In this document: positions 34,291 through 46,520 of the stretch, piece after piece | Layout of the letters: each line of letters begins with the position of its first letter | How positions within the stretch are numbered: the stretch's first letter is position 1 | Origin: Marthasterias glacialis | Lineage: Eukaryota > Echinodermata > Asteroidea > Forcipulatida > Asteriidae | NCBI GenBank assembly: GCA_911728455.2 | Contig: OU452231.1 | Span: 7,284,963-7,348,962 of the forward strand | Reading direction: 5' to 3' | DNA length: 64,000 nt | Program-made: the position numbers and the translations under genes | The notes under the pieces: model-generated | What the model saw: the letters and a program-made list of their open reading frames with translations, nothing else | The model's database searches: none | What the model was told of the DNA's origin: nothing

Positions 34291-36950
34291 CTGGTAACCT
34301 GGTACATTATTAGCAGAGTATACGGGCATCCGTATACGGGCATCCAAAAGTACTAAGGGCAGTTCAGACATTGAAACCAAGTATGCAGAAATTAACTATA
34401 TAGGCCTAAGCCCATTGGGGAAAAGCCCAGAATGACGTTGGAAGAACACGGATGTTTGCTGAAGAGAATTATATTGAGACAATGTGCTCCAGTTTGAAAA
34501 TGATGTGATCGCGTGAGTGGGAAGCTTGCTACATATTAAAGACCAGATTATGTCTTAAATCAACTGATCTCAATACATTTTTAATCTGAAAATGGTGTTT
34601 CTTAACCCTTTAAATACATAGGCCCCAAAAAAAAAAAAAAAACGAGGGACTTGCAGGACTGATACAAGTAGGTCTGTAAGAAAGAAACTGAATTGTTTTA
34701 TTTTTAATCACAAAGCTGAAGTTGGTACTCATGAACTGTTTTCATCGTCCAGAAAATGGTTTAATCTATCCTTATTAAATTGGCTTTTGTGAGCCACACA
34801 ATGAGAAAAAAATATCATCACTCACAACACAGGGTATGCTATTTGCCATTTCTTAAAGAGCTGTGTTAGTGACAGTCTCGTATTAGTGTGCTCCAACCTT
34901 TAATTCCGAGTCCAAGTTCCGAGTCAAGAAACATATAAGACTGGTTCATGACGTGTTTATTTAAAACCAGAGAACTGAAACACATGATGAATTTGTTGCT
35001 CATTTTACAAAAATCTACACTTGTTTTTGTCCAACACAATCTGTTGAATTGAAGGGAAATGCTGAAAATTACAAAACCGCAACCAAAACTGCACTTTCAA
35101 ATAAACACATTATCTTGTCACTTCTTTGTTCCAAATGATCTATTATACAAGCTTGCCCCAAATAAGGTCAATGTTCTAACACACCTTTTTTTTCGGGGAA
35201 CCGAATTGACAAAGCAATTTTCAGATTTCTGTGGCGAAGGTGAGGTTGCAATGATGCAACTTGACTTATTAAACAAAGTGCATTCTACGTGTAATATGAC
35301 ACTTATACAATGGGGTAACCTGAAGACTTACACTCACATCAATCAATCAAACAATAATGTCCGTATCAAACCATGGAGGTGCATCAAAAAATACAACAGG
35401 TTCTTGACAAAGACCCAGTCTAATCAGCGCTAATATTAAGTTTAATCATATGCCAGGCTGTCACTATGAAAAATCCAGATGACTTGAGACAATCAAAATA
35501 CAAAGACTTTGTTCAAACGGACTACACAATGGGCCGAACAAGCCCTTGATGAGCCCAGCTTAACCCAAAACAGTGATGAATGTCAAGTCACAACAGCAAT
35601 TTTCACCACAGAGTCCAGTTGTACCATACACCATCCATTAATTATCAGAGCTCCAAAATTGCGTTAATCAATGGTAACCTACAAGGTCTGCCACATTCAT
35701 TACTAATTACACTAACAAGGGAAGAGAAATGCCATCAATTAAGAACAGCCTGTAACTTGACTTAGTACAAATAACAACTTCCTGCATCAAAGTCCTGGGG
35801 GATTGTTTCAAAACACAAAGGGGGTGTACTGTATAAGTACAATCACAGAGACCATCTAGCTAACATTTGGAAGTAGGATCAGCTACTAGCCAGTAGCTGG
35901 CTGATTAACTACTTCTGCAGGTATTGAATTCATTTGTTAAGTTGCCCCTTTTGTGTCACCAAAGGCCTTGGTAGCTTTCTAAAGGACTGGCTCTGGTCTT
36001 CTCTTTAACACTGCACATGTATACGTTTTACCACTTACTTTTTGTGCGTGGAGCTACACCGTGCATCGCTCAAAAATCTCCACAGTAAAAACTTTGTGCA
36101 TGAACTTCCAAATTGCCCTCTTAATTCTTTGAGCCAGTTGGAAATTTTAGCACAACAAAATCTTACAGGCAATCGAGATTGTTGAAATTAAGTACTTCCT
36201 TTTGTGTTGTTAAGGAAAGATTAATGATAAATGACAAGGCAGTGGTGGGCGAACTGAAACATGTAAGGGAAAAGTTTTTGGTTGTTGCTTGCAATTGCGT
36301 TACTGAGAATTCCCTGCTTTTGCAGCTTGCTGATGCAGGAGGTATTGTGCGGGCTTCTAAGTTTCCTGACTTATCTTGTCAAATATTGATGGAATGCAGA
36401 GTTTTTACACTAAGGATGTAAAACCCCTTTAACAAGGTGTTTTGCCTTTTTTCACAAGTTTTGACTTTTGACCAGAGAGCCTATTTAGACAGCAGGAGTG
36501 AAGTCAAGACGCTGGGGTCATAATGCTCCATTTCTGGCAGCCAAGTGTAAATTGTCTTGTAATTGCATAGTGACAAGCTAGCTTTAAGACTAAACACCAT
36601 TTGGAAACCAGACATGTTTTCCTTTTATCAAAGGATTGTTATAAAGCTCTCTGCAGTGGAGTATCGTATGTCATGGGATTTTGGCAAGCCAAGCTGCACA
36701 ATATATTTTATTTCTTGTTCAGTGAACGGTATCAAATCAAAACAAAGGTAAAGTTTTTCTCTTCCTAGGGTTTGCATAGTTGAATACTTTGCTTTTTCTC
36801 AGGATCTAATGTTTTAAGTTTTCAAGTGTTTGAAAATATCACAATGGATGTATGTTATTAAAGTAGTAGCCTATGGTTACATGTTTTTCTATTTGTTAAC
36901 TTTTGAAGGGAATTGGACTAGCCCATGTGTCGTTGCCGTTTCCACGATTG
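34291..36950. other. Unassigned noncoding stretch
   Basis: Small direct repeat (TATACGGGCATCC twice near 34320-34346) and an A18 run near 34626. Frames of 124 codons (35059-35433) and 80 codons (36179-36421) show no domain. No repeat family recognised. Confidence 0.5.
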
Positions 36951-37442
36951 GGCGAATCCGCATACACAGCAGCATCACAGCATTTCGACAAAAAAAGCGT
37001 TTTTGAAGTTGGTCACATTTTGAAAATGTATTTTCGCCGCTCTTTTTATCGAAAGTATATAATATTTTCCAGTGATACTTTGGTGTACAGGTTAAAAAAC
37101 ATGAGCAGACACTTATTTATTTATTTTAATGTTTTGTTACACAGCTGTTAAGCTCGAAACTGATTCGCCACTTCGTGAAAACGCAAAATGCTGGGCACAA
37201 CGGATTTGCCACACAGTGCGCCATCATTTATACACACAGTGTGCGGATTTGCCACTTTGTGAAAACGCAAATCTGAGAAGCACAATAATTCATTGTTTTT
37301 GCAGTAAGCATAATTATTAAACTACATGCTTTCAAGACTTAAAACTTTGCAGTAATCTTAAGGACACATCACACTAAATACGTTTAGGAAATTTGAAAAC
37401 AATAATCCTCCTTTGTAAAAACTTATTTTGGACGGATTCGCT
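36951..37442 (+). mobile_element. Dispersed inverted-repeat element, copy 2 (family with 3851-4290)
   Basis: Begins GGCGAATCCGCATACACAGC and ends GGACGGATTCGC, so the ends are inverted. The interior matches 3851-4290, with iterated GATT(C/T)GCCACTT(C/T)GTGAAAACGC motifs. It is 492 bp with no open frame of note. Confidence 0.78.
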
Positions 37443-37613
37443 GGTTCTTGTAAATGGTAAATAATGGAGAGCTCAGGAACTCAACCTTTTCTGCCATTTA
37501 TGGTACCCTCTGATTTGAGGCTCACACCCACTTGTTGAAGTAACTGCCCCAGACGAGAAAAAAAAATAAATAAATAAAAAAATAAAAACACTAGCCCCCA
37601 AAATAAAACAAGA

Positions 37614-37712
37614 GACAGTGGGTTTTGGGTCTCACCTGAGGCAGGAGACAGAGGGTTTTTGGGTCTCACCTGAGGCAGGAAACAGTGGGTTTTGGGTCTC
37701 ACCTGCGGCACA
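37614..37712 (+). repeat. 33-34-bp tandem repeat, 3 units
   Basis: Three head-to-tail units built on ACAGTGGGTTTTGGGTCTC followed by ACCTGAGGCAGGA. The third unit is diverged. An 86-codon minus-strand frame through it is just the repeat translated. Confidence 0.88.
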
Positions 37713-38607
37713 TGACTTGAAATTTTTAAGACAGGCTTCATGTTGGTTAAAATCTAACAATCCTTGTTCAGGCTTTTCACCCATTGAAAATCTGTGGATT
37801 TTCCTTTTGGAATACCTGGTTGCAATTTCAAAAGAAAAGAGGATCAGTGGGGGATTCTGCTCTCTTTATATCCTATTTTTAACATGTTGGCTAGATCCTT
37901 GTTCGATGACTAGATAAACCTTCTTGTAACTTTGAGGTTTTAATCTGGGGTACACGTATACTTGTATTGTTGTTTTGTCTTTCGGTTTATGTACATGTAC
38001 ATGTATATTGGTGCAATTTTTAATATTGTCTTTTTTTCATTCCTTGAAATATTTCTGCCTTAAGTATTGTCAATTTTAACCAATAAATGAAATAAGATCC
38101 CAAATTAGGTTTCGTCTCAGTGAGACGAAAACAATAGAAATGCATACCAAAATGTCAAATGCATTAACCATTTTCTCGCAAATGAAACAACGAAATGAGC
38201 TGCAATTTTCACCAGTTGGTTTTGTTACACATATCTTGATTTGTGCAAAGAATGGAAGCTTTTACAGACACTTCACAATTGCTGAGCTGGGGCTTTAAGC
38301 TTAAACTCCAGTCTTCAAAACACAGGGAATGTCCCTTGTGTCTAAAGCAAGTCCCCTTTCCACTGTTTGAGCTTGCCTCATGAATATTCCTAAAAGACAT
38401 GTAAATGTTTTGTATAATCCTATCTGCCAAGAAATCAAACAAATAACTAAATTAAACACTGCTTGTTTGAATGGCCTTGCCACCTACTGAATAATACACA
38501 CAATCAATCCTATGTTAAAGTATGAGGTACAATCCCCAGACCATCAGAAACTAATGTTGGCTCTGCACATTACCTCTTTGTGTAAAGAATGCAACCCAAT
38601 GTCTTAA

Positions 38608-38810
38608 CAGCGTTCTCCCTTAACAGCAGTCCGTTTGCCAAATGCTAGTTAAAACACCTGAGGACCTGCTGGCTAGTTCAGTGTTAAAAAGCATCCTTAT
38701 TTAAAAGTATGGACAAGTGAAAAGCTGATGGCCAAGTGATATGACAAGTTGACTGGTGTCCCCCCCCACCCCCGCTAGCCAGTCACTGAAAAAGTTAAGG
38801 GCAAACCCTG
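38608..38810 (+). mobile_element. hAT-like MITE (CAGCGTTCT family), copy 3
   Basis: Left CAGCGTTCTCCCTTAAC and right GTTAAGGGCAAACCCTG: 13 of 17 positions match when inverted, defining the family's TIR. The interior shares GGACCT.CTGGCTAGTTCAGTG and GGACAAGTGAAAAGCTGATGG with 7965-8185. Noncoding. Confidence 0.78.
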
Positions 38811-40382
38811 TTTAGCTCAGAAAACTTGTAATAACAATATGGGGAAACTCACTCTTAAAACTGAGCTGACTCTACTTTACAATTTTTGTTTCACAAACAC
38901 TTTTGCAGCTAAAAATCTTGAACACATAGGCCTACTTAACTATCACCTTAATATTCCTGAATACATACACATACTATGACCAGACGGTGTCAGTGGACAT
39001 TGTAAACTGACTTTTGAGCACCATTTGTTATTTACCTAGCTTCTTTGAAGTAAAATAGGGCAAAGATCTTGATTGATCTGAACTGTAACTTAACTCTCTC
39101 TGAGAGATTTCTGTTAAAAAAATGCATAGAACCTTGGGGCATGATGTTGAAATTGCAACAGTAACTTTATAGCAAGGCCAAACTAGGCTCTGACTCAGGT
39201 AAACAAACTCAGTTGTGGAATGCCGCTGTGCTCTCAGTGAGGATGAAGGAGATGGGGTCATGGACGCGAGATGGGATCTTTCAGGCAGATGACAGCCTTG
39301 CCGTTGTTACTTTACATGTTGCAGTAATCAAATCACACTACCATTTGGATTGCTGCGCTGATGGAAAATTCGCCATGGAAAATTCACGCTCTTTCAGATA
39401 AGCCCTTCTGCCTTCACGCACGGAGTGGACCAAGAAGTCAGAAACCCATTTTAACCTCTTGCCTCCTTGAGGATGCATAAAATGCCGAAAGAGATTTGAG
39501 ACGGGTAATCAAAAAACACTGTAGCTATAAATACAAAAGCGAGAAGCATGTGCGTTATCCGATGCTAAATACTGTCATTTACTAAAGATTTACATTTGAT
39601 ATTTTGTAGCCAAACGAGGGGACTAGTGACAGCTTTACATTCTCCACATGGTTCAGTGTCAGGTAAACTGCAAATGATGCTCTGCAGTTCTTGGCAGGTT
39701 CGAAGATCTCTGAGGTATTCTTCTGGACTTTTAAGAAGAGGTGAAACTGTCAAGCAAATGCCATGAACAATGTAAGACAGTGAGGCACCCACCAGATCTC
39801 ACAACTAATGTCCTTGTTACAGTCAACTTGGGTTGGGAGTGATTCATATGATTTAGCAACTTTTTAGTTTGTTTAATTAACCCTACGAGAAGTGAAAACT
39901 AACTGAAGACCCTTAAATATATTTTTTTTAAGTGTTCAGGTATTTCAAAATTACTAATTTCGGACATTAACTAATAAACTTCTTAAAGTTGTAGCTTACT
40001 TCATCTCAATAGAAATGGAAGAAATGTATTTTCAATTTTTTTTTACAGAGAAAAGGAATCTTGCATCCTTGTTTTGGGTGTTTTTTTGTGAAAAGCTCTA
40101 AGGCAACCCCTTAAAAAGTGTAACCATGTTTTCTGTTACGAAAAATGCAAGTGCCCTTTTTTTGTTGTTTGTTAGTTTTAATGTACAATTCCATAAATAT
40201 GTGGACTTAAACAAAACAATATTGCACCATCGCTTTAATCATAACAGCCAGAATTTCTAATCAAAATAGTATCTACCAGTTACCAATTAAATTACAAGCA
40301 TATTTTCCTGAACCCCCCGAAGGAATAACTTTAAGAGATAGCGTATTGCATTTAATTCAACATCTGCTGCCAACTTTCAAAT
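38811..40382. other. Unassigned noncoding stretch
   Basis: No gene or repeat family recognised. Confidence 0.5.
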
Positions 40383-40904
40383 CTAATCATGTAGACCCAG
40401 TAACTGGGGTGCTGTACTCCTGTTTTTAAAACTTTGACATTATCAGTTGTACTAGCACACCAGCAATGTACTTCGCTTTAAAAGCTCTTATGACAAGGCA
40501 GATTTAAAACGCATCTGATACCCTGTTCAAAAAGTGGCAAAAACTACGACAAAGACTCAAAAGAATTGCTGGAAAATCGCCTACTGGCTTCTCATGATAT
40601 CAATGATGAAATAAAATGCATTTAATTGTACTCGCGATCACTTTCTGTCCTCCAACTCGATGATTTTTTAGCCCACTAAAACCACTAAAACTGCAGCCGT
40701 TATGATCTCCATTTTACTACTGATCGTTAACGGCTGCAGTTTTAATGGTTTTAGTTGGCTAAAAAATCATTGATTTGGAGGACAGAAAGTGATCGTTTTC
40801 AAAGCGAACTTACAGATACTTTGCTGGGGCGCTAGTACGACCGATAATGTCAAAATTTGTAAAAAAGGAGTACAGTACCCCAGTTACTGGGTCTGCTAAT
40901 CATG
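40383..40904. mobile_element. 504-bp foldback element with exact 9-bp target duplication
   Basis: CTAATCATG occurs at 40383-40391 and 40896-40904. Between them the left arm starts TAGACCCAGTAACTGGGGT and the right arm is its inverse, ending ACCCCAGTTACTGGGTCTG. The arms run to the centre (TTAACGGCTGCAGTTTTAAT near 40730), so almost the whole element can fold. The left arm carries an extra 100 bp or so (about 40480-40620) without a partner. A 9-bp duplication with long inverted repeats suggests a Mutator-type or foldback element. Confidence 0.85.
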
Positions 40905-43606
40905 TATAAATTTCAGCATATGCCAGTCAACAATCTTTCTAACAATATAGCCACATGATGTCCTGGGTAAACCGTGAACACTATAAAGCTGACAACCAAG
41001 AGAGTTTTTGTCATTAAATTTAGTTCAAATTTGAAATAACAAAGTATGATCGTATTTTATTCGCCTCTGAATTCCAATTATTCTCCCACAAGCAGCTATT
41101 ACAATTTGTTTTGTATTTCTTATTTTGTAAATAACACCTATTCACCAAATGGGGATGTTTTCCACCCACAGCTGTTCCCTTAATTTTAATTGCTCAAAAA
41201 TGACTTCAACATGTTCAAAATCTACATCATGGATGGATTTGCCATCCAAATCCTGGCTCTAGTTCATGTTTTCACCAACAAATAAAATGTCTGAATTTTT
41301 TTTAAGGATGAAAAATGCCAAAGTGTAACAGTGTAATAAATGCATGAAACTTAAAAAAAAAAAAAAAAAAGGATGAACAAAGTGAAAGTACTAGCTGTAA
41401 AGTCCTCCAAAATATTTGACCATTTAAAAAAAACATGGTGGTACTAAAAGAAAGTATATACAAAGTATTTTTTGTAACTTATTATCATTCACAAAAAACT
41501 AGCATGATAAAAAAGGGACTATATTTCCATTACATACACAGATATAAAAACGGGCCAAACGGCTTCCATAAAAATTATGAGGTGAGAAAGTTTGAACAAA
41601 ACCATGGCTGTGTTACCACATTTTTCTTTCCCGACCCAGCGCCCATATTCTGACCCGAACCATGGAGCCGCAATGGCGGCCCAGCGCCGGGGATAATGGG
41701 TGTCTTTATTTCTCAGCGGCGACTACACAACAGCGGCTCAGGTCGACCTGAACTTCTCAACTTTCAAAAAAGTACAATTATTTTGTTCCAAAGACGTGAA
41801 GTAATTCTCTTATTTGGACCAGGACCTTCCAAATCTTCTGATAAACTTGTTCTTAACAAAAAAACTTGATTATTTAGTGTGTTAACTCGACCTCACAAGA
41901 GGTTTCCCAGTGATTCCAAAATCAGTTTCGATTTAGTTTTGGCAAAACGGTTTGGGGTCAGAGAATAAGGGGAGCACGTTGCCCATACATCACACACACC
42001 GCGAGGCCGACCACGAAAAAAATGGTTGCTACCATTGCATTAACAATGGACCCCTTCTATTACCCACCCCGTGTAACCGACAACATCCAACCCCCCAAAA
42101 AGTCATTCAACTTCGCACCGAACTTACCGTAAATCGCCATTAAAAGTACACACACGGTTAGAACAGATATTCCTCTTCAAACTGACGTCTTTCTGTGGAG
42201 TTCACTCCCCGAGAAACACCAGTCTTGGCAAGTTTTCCATGATGATTTTGGTCTAGGCTGAAGACGTCCTCATAGTTTCCAGTTCATATGGTGCATTGGT
42301 CGAATGAACACACACCATGTACATGAATTTACGTAGCACTCGTTTACGCTTGGCCCCTAATCTCCATACACGTTGTACGTGCACATTCTTCGAAATGTTG
42401 ACAGAAATGGGGAGGTGCCAAAGTGGACGATACCATTTAGTTACGGGACATGCTAATTGATTGACGCGCAGGTGGAATAATGCACTATGTAACACGATAT
42501 GCCCACGAAATACTTCAACTTTGAGCCGCATGACTTTGAATACCACATTTTTACCTCGTGTTGTGTGAAAACCTTAACAATCGTACAATAGAGATCTCAT
42601 TTCTCAGCTTGGAATTTTACTGTGGGATATCGTTGGCGTTCCTCCTTGGTTCAATGTTCAATGGTTCAACCAATGGAGAGCTTCACAATACACTTGCTAT
42701 CTTTGTGACGAGCTCTGGATAAACCATGGAGGATAAACTAACTCGGAGGTCATTCAACTCTGTCTTTTTTTTTAGCATGACGTCACGTTGGTCAAGAAGC
42801 CGTGGACGTTTATTGTAATATGCTGTGTTTCTTCCAATACGTTACAATGGATACAATAACAAGCTTGGGAGCAATGTGTTATTGCTTCATGCCTCGTGGG
42901 TAGTATGAGCTAGGACCTAGCTGGGACGTGGGCTATTCTGAACCATGTCAGAACATAGTTTACTCCACAAAGTTTACGGACACCACGGCAGTCCCACGGC
43001 CAGTCTTGGGCTTCCGGTTTTCTTCACTAAAACCATGGAGGAAACATCCATGCAACCATAGTCCTTGCTCTATGATGCAACCATAGATCAGGGACCAGAG
43101 AGGGGTGCAGCAGTCTGAAATTGTCTTCCCGAGAAATGTTCAATCTTAAAAAAATCGAACCCGATCTTAAAGGTGTCATTGATTTCGAAATAGTACGCTC
43201 ATTCCCATCATCTAGTTTGCAGAACCAGAGTAGAACCAAATTGAAATTCTATTGGTTTTAATGCTGTCCAGACTACTAAAACACGGGAAAATATTGATGA
43301 GATTTTATCAAAAAAGGTGGGCGGTTTTGAACGGTTATAAGTTATCTCACACATTGTAGTATTTTAGACGGAAATCCTTCTCATGTTGGTATGTAAACAC
43401 TTTCTTCTTAAAAATAAAAACGTCAAAATATATTTCGTATAGTATAAATAGTAAATATTTTTTATATTACTAACACTTTCTTATAGTATAATTCATATTC
43501 AAGGCATGTACATGTAACTGCTGTACGCATGCTATCTTTGTCATGATACATTTTAAATATCAAGCAGTGAACCGCAAGGGAAACTGACTGGGTAAATTTT
43601 AAATCA
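40905..43606. other. Unassigned noncoding stretch
   Basis: Contains an A20 run near 41350 and two GC-richer patches (about 41635-41755 and 42000-42560). On the minus strand a strong donor-like TTTACG/GTAAGT occurs at 42128/42127; see findings. No supported gene. Confidence 0.45.
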
Positions 43607-43729
43607 ATTTTGGAGTGAATAAAGAAAAATTGACTGGAGCGGGATTTGAACCTGCGACCAGGTACGTATAGCTGGTGGTCGCAGGTTCAAATCCCACTCA
43701 GTCAATTTGTCTTTGTTCACCCCCAAAAT
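43607..43729. repeat. Palindrome with a tRNA-like B box in each arm
   Basis: About 55-bp arms around a short spacer (GGTACGTATAGCTG). Each arm reads GTCGCAGGTTCAAATCCC on one strand: plus at 43679-43695 and minus at 43642-43660. GGTTCAAATCC fits the Pol III B-box consensus GGTTCRANNCC and the tRNA T-loop. No D-arm, anticodon arm or A box is present, so neither half is a tRNA gene. Confidence 0.8.
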
Positions 43730-43739
43730 AATGTCGTTT

Positions 43740-43740
<1 letters not shown>

Positions 43741-43777
<37 letters not shown>
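43741..43777 (+). repeat. Poly-A tract, ~36 bases
   Basis: Uninterrupted A run directly 3' of the B-box palindrome, possibly a retroposition tail or simple expansion. Confidence 0.9.
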
Positions 43778-43780
<3 letters not shown>

Positions 43781-44187
43781 AATACTATTGTCTTCTTATG
43801 TAACCACCCATCGAATTCATGTACCGTTTTTATTGTCAAGAACATTTCTCACTGGTGGTACAGGGGACTGATACGGCAGGTAGGTGATGGGACTGTTCAT
43901 TTGCTGATACAGGCACAGAACTTGGCCCAAGGTCAGAGAGTATATTTCTTTTGTTTACAATCATTGAGCCCCATCGTGTATGGGAGGCATTGAGCCGTCA
44001 CAAATTGTATAAACTGACTTTGCAAACAATGCCCTTTTTATAAAAAAAAATATATATATAAAACTTTTTGTTTGATATTGTAAATTTTATCATTAGTGTG
44101 GTTATTTTTTTTTTGAAAGCATTATCGTTCAAACAATAAACTACTATATTTTTGGTCGTGAAGAAGAAGGCCGACCGTACCGTAGCA

Positions 44188-44515
44188 TCGTGTGCCCGGC
44201 AAAGGGAATAATACCTTTTACGCCCTTTTGCCGGGCACATAAAGTAGTTTGTCCCAGTAACAAAAGGATGTAAACAACAAAACGGACCCTGGCATGAACA
44301 ATATATCATTTTTGTTAGTTTTTTGGGCTAGAATTACCCTGAAGACATGTTTCTCCATTCCCCATGCAGAATTTAACCTTTCTAGATTGTCTTTTGCATG
44401 GCAACATGTTTACCAAACTTTCCCGCTCATAGTTCTTGAAACACAAATTTTAACATGAATTGCTTACGTCCTTTTGCCGGGAACTTTCCCTTACGTCCTT
44501 TTGCCGGGCACACGA
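44188..44515. mobile_element. MITE with TIR TCGTGTGCCCGGCAAAAGG
   Basis: The left end has CGTGTGCCCGGCAAAGGG and the right end its inverse, CCTTTTGCCGGGCACACGA. The word CCTTTTGCCGGG also occurs at about 44224 and 44471, giving four copies in 330 bp. Target duplication not evident. Confidence 0.7.
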
Positions 44516-45540
44516 CGACAGGTAGTTTAACAAAATGGCAGCCTTTTTTCAAAATTTTAATCTGCAAGGGCACTAGCTAAATATCTGTGTCCCTGACTGT
44601 GTGGCAAATTCCATATTTACAAAGGCACAATTCCCCCAAATATTTCCCCTGCCCCTATAGACATTTGAAGTATTGAATTAACCTATTGGGGAAAACCGCG
44701 GCATCTGACAAGAACTAAAGGGGTGAAGACGTTGTTCTGTTCATCTTCTTGACTTCAATATAATGTGTGAAGCATCCTTCCGATCTTAAACAAATTGAAA
44801 GACAGAAGTGTACGGAAGACCTTCAGTTGGTTCTTTTCAATAACGGTTCACGCGAAAAGCTAGCCTATAAATCACAAAATTTAGAGTTAAAAGTGAGATA
44901 ACATGGAGTCCCGAAAACCAAAACGCATTTCGATCCGCCACACTCCATAAATATTCTCAAATCGTTCTGGCTCAAAAACTTGTCATTTAAAAAACGTGGG
45001 AAGAAAGAAACGCAAGTTCTTGACTGGATGAAATGAAACAAAATTGGGTAGACACGTTGGGCTATTCCCGCTGAGGCAATGGTGTTCGTTACACCATGGA
45101 GGAAGATCCGACGATGATAGCCAGAACGCACCACCGCGCTCTGACTTCAAAAATCATCTCCCAACGTGATGAGGTGCATGCACAGCAGGATATTTGTACA
45201 GTAAAGTAACATTAAATCTGTTATCCTAACACGCTACACGTATACAATGGAGAAATAATTATTGTCTTAACTTATTTTCGATCTCGAATATGCTTCTTTG
45301 ATTCTAACTAGTGTTAAAAAGTAATGAAGAATCTATTGAAAACAACGAGGCAGTATTCAGGTATGGACGTGGCCAAAAGAGAGTTTTCGGAACGTGAAGG
45401 AAAATATGTGTAACCATATTGCCTACGGACAATTGATTGCAAAGATCGATGTGTCTTCAATGAGAAAATACCACCCTCAACCCCACCCTCCCTATCTAAC
45501 GTTCATTAAAAACCAGACATATTTTTTACCCTCCACAAAC
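44516..45540. other. Unassigned noncoding stretch
   Basis: No gene or repeat family recognised. Confidence 0.5.
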
Positions 45541-45821
45541 AAAACATTAATGTTTTGACAAACAAAACATTAATGTTTTGTGCTTTTTATAGAGGAATCC
45601 ATTCAGCACTGCTGATCATTAAAATGCATTTTACAAACTGTAGAATTTACATCAAAATTTACATTAAAACATATACAAAGAAGATAAACATTAAAAAAAC
45701 ATCAAAACATTGCACAATTGAATCACAAAGGCAGTAAAAATAAATTAAAGTCTCCCGTAAACATTAATGTTTTGACCAAAAAAACCCATTAATGTTTTCA
45801 CAAACAAAACATCAATGTTTT
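45541..45821 (+). repeat. Iterated palindrome AAAACATTAATGTTTT (5 copies in two clusters)
   Basis: Exact copies at 45541-45556 and 45564-45579; near-exact copies at 45758-45773, 45785-45798 and 45806-45821. Both clusters end in TGTTTTGTGCTT, so they are direct repeats of each other flanking about 175 bp of A-rich DNA. Confidence 0.85.
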
Positions 45822-45980
45822 GTGCTTCATCAATCTTTTGGTTTGTTCTCTTTTGGCTAAAATCACACAATGTAAATATATAATGAGGAAGAGTAACATA
45901 GTGTATTTCGTTTGAAGTGTAATTCTGTTTCAACAATCTTCAGTATAGGCCTATGACATAGTCTGGTCTTTTCAGGCTAA

Positions 45981-46520
45981 GGGCAAATTGCAAAAACAGT
46001 TTTACACTTTAAAACGTTTTGTAGTTGATTTGTAAACATGTTTAAAAGCTAAACATAGAATTAGAAACGAACTTCCTAACTTAGTTAAAAACTAACTTAC
46101 AAAGGTATTTGTAACAACTGCACAACTGCATTGTTTGAGGGCCGCCACAGTCAAGTTGTCGCTTGTTGCCATTGTGGAAGCATCGCGCCGCGGCCGGCCC
46201 GGCGGGATCTATGCCCAAAGTTGTTCAAAACGCATGATCAGACGACTTTGCCCAACTTTTGTGCATGGTTTTCACGACCAAAAAAATTGCCCAATTTATG
46301 TGCATCAGTGTAACCAACAATTCTGATGAATTTAGATTACTAAAGATTTGCCCTTAATATTTGCCCAACTTTTGTTTCACTTCTAATAAGAAAAAAAGGC
46401 AAAAATAGCTTGCCCAAATGATCGTTTTTGTTGGGCAAATCTTAACCAACAATCGAGGACCCTACTTTGCCCAACAAGATGGTGTCAACAGATTTGACCA
46501 ACGTTTTTGCAGTGCAGCCC
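45981..46520. mobile_element. Candidate element rich in TTGCCCAA motifs
   Basis: Left GGGCAAATTGCAAAAAC and right GTTTTTGCAGTGCAGCCC are imperfect inverted ends. The interior has at least seven TTGCCCAA/TTGGGCAA-type words (near 46244, 46286, 46364, 46414, 46432 and 46475, with weaker ones). A GC island CGCGCCGCGGCCGGCCC lies near 46183-46201. Frames inside are short. Confidence 0.55.

Noticed and set aside
43628-43710. tRNA gene at the GGTTCAAATCCC sequence
   Set aside because: Only the T-arm is present and it is mirrored in a palindrome; D-arm, anticodon and A box are missing.
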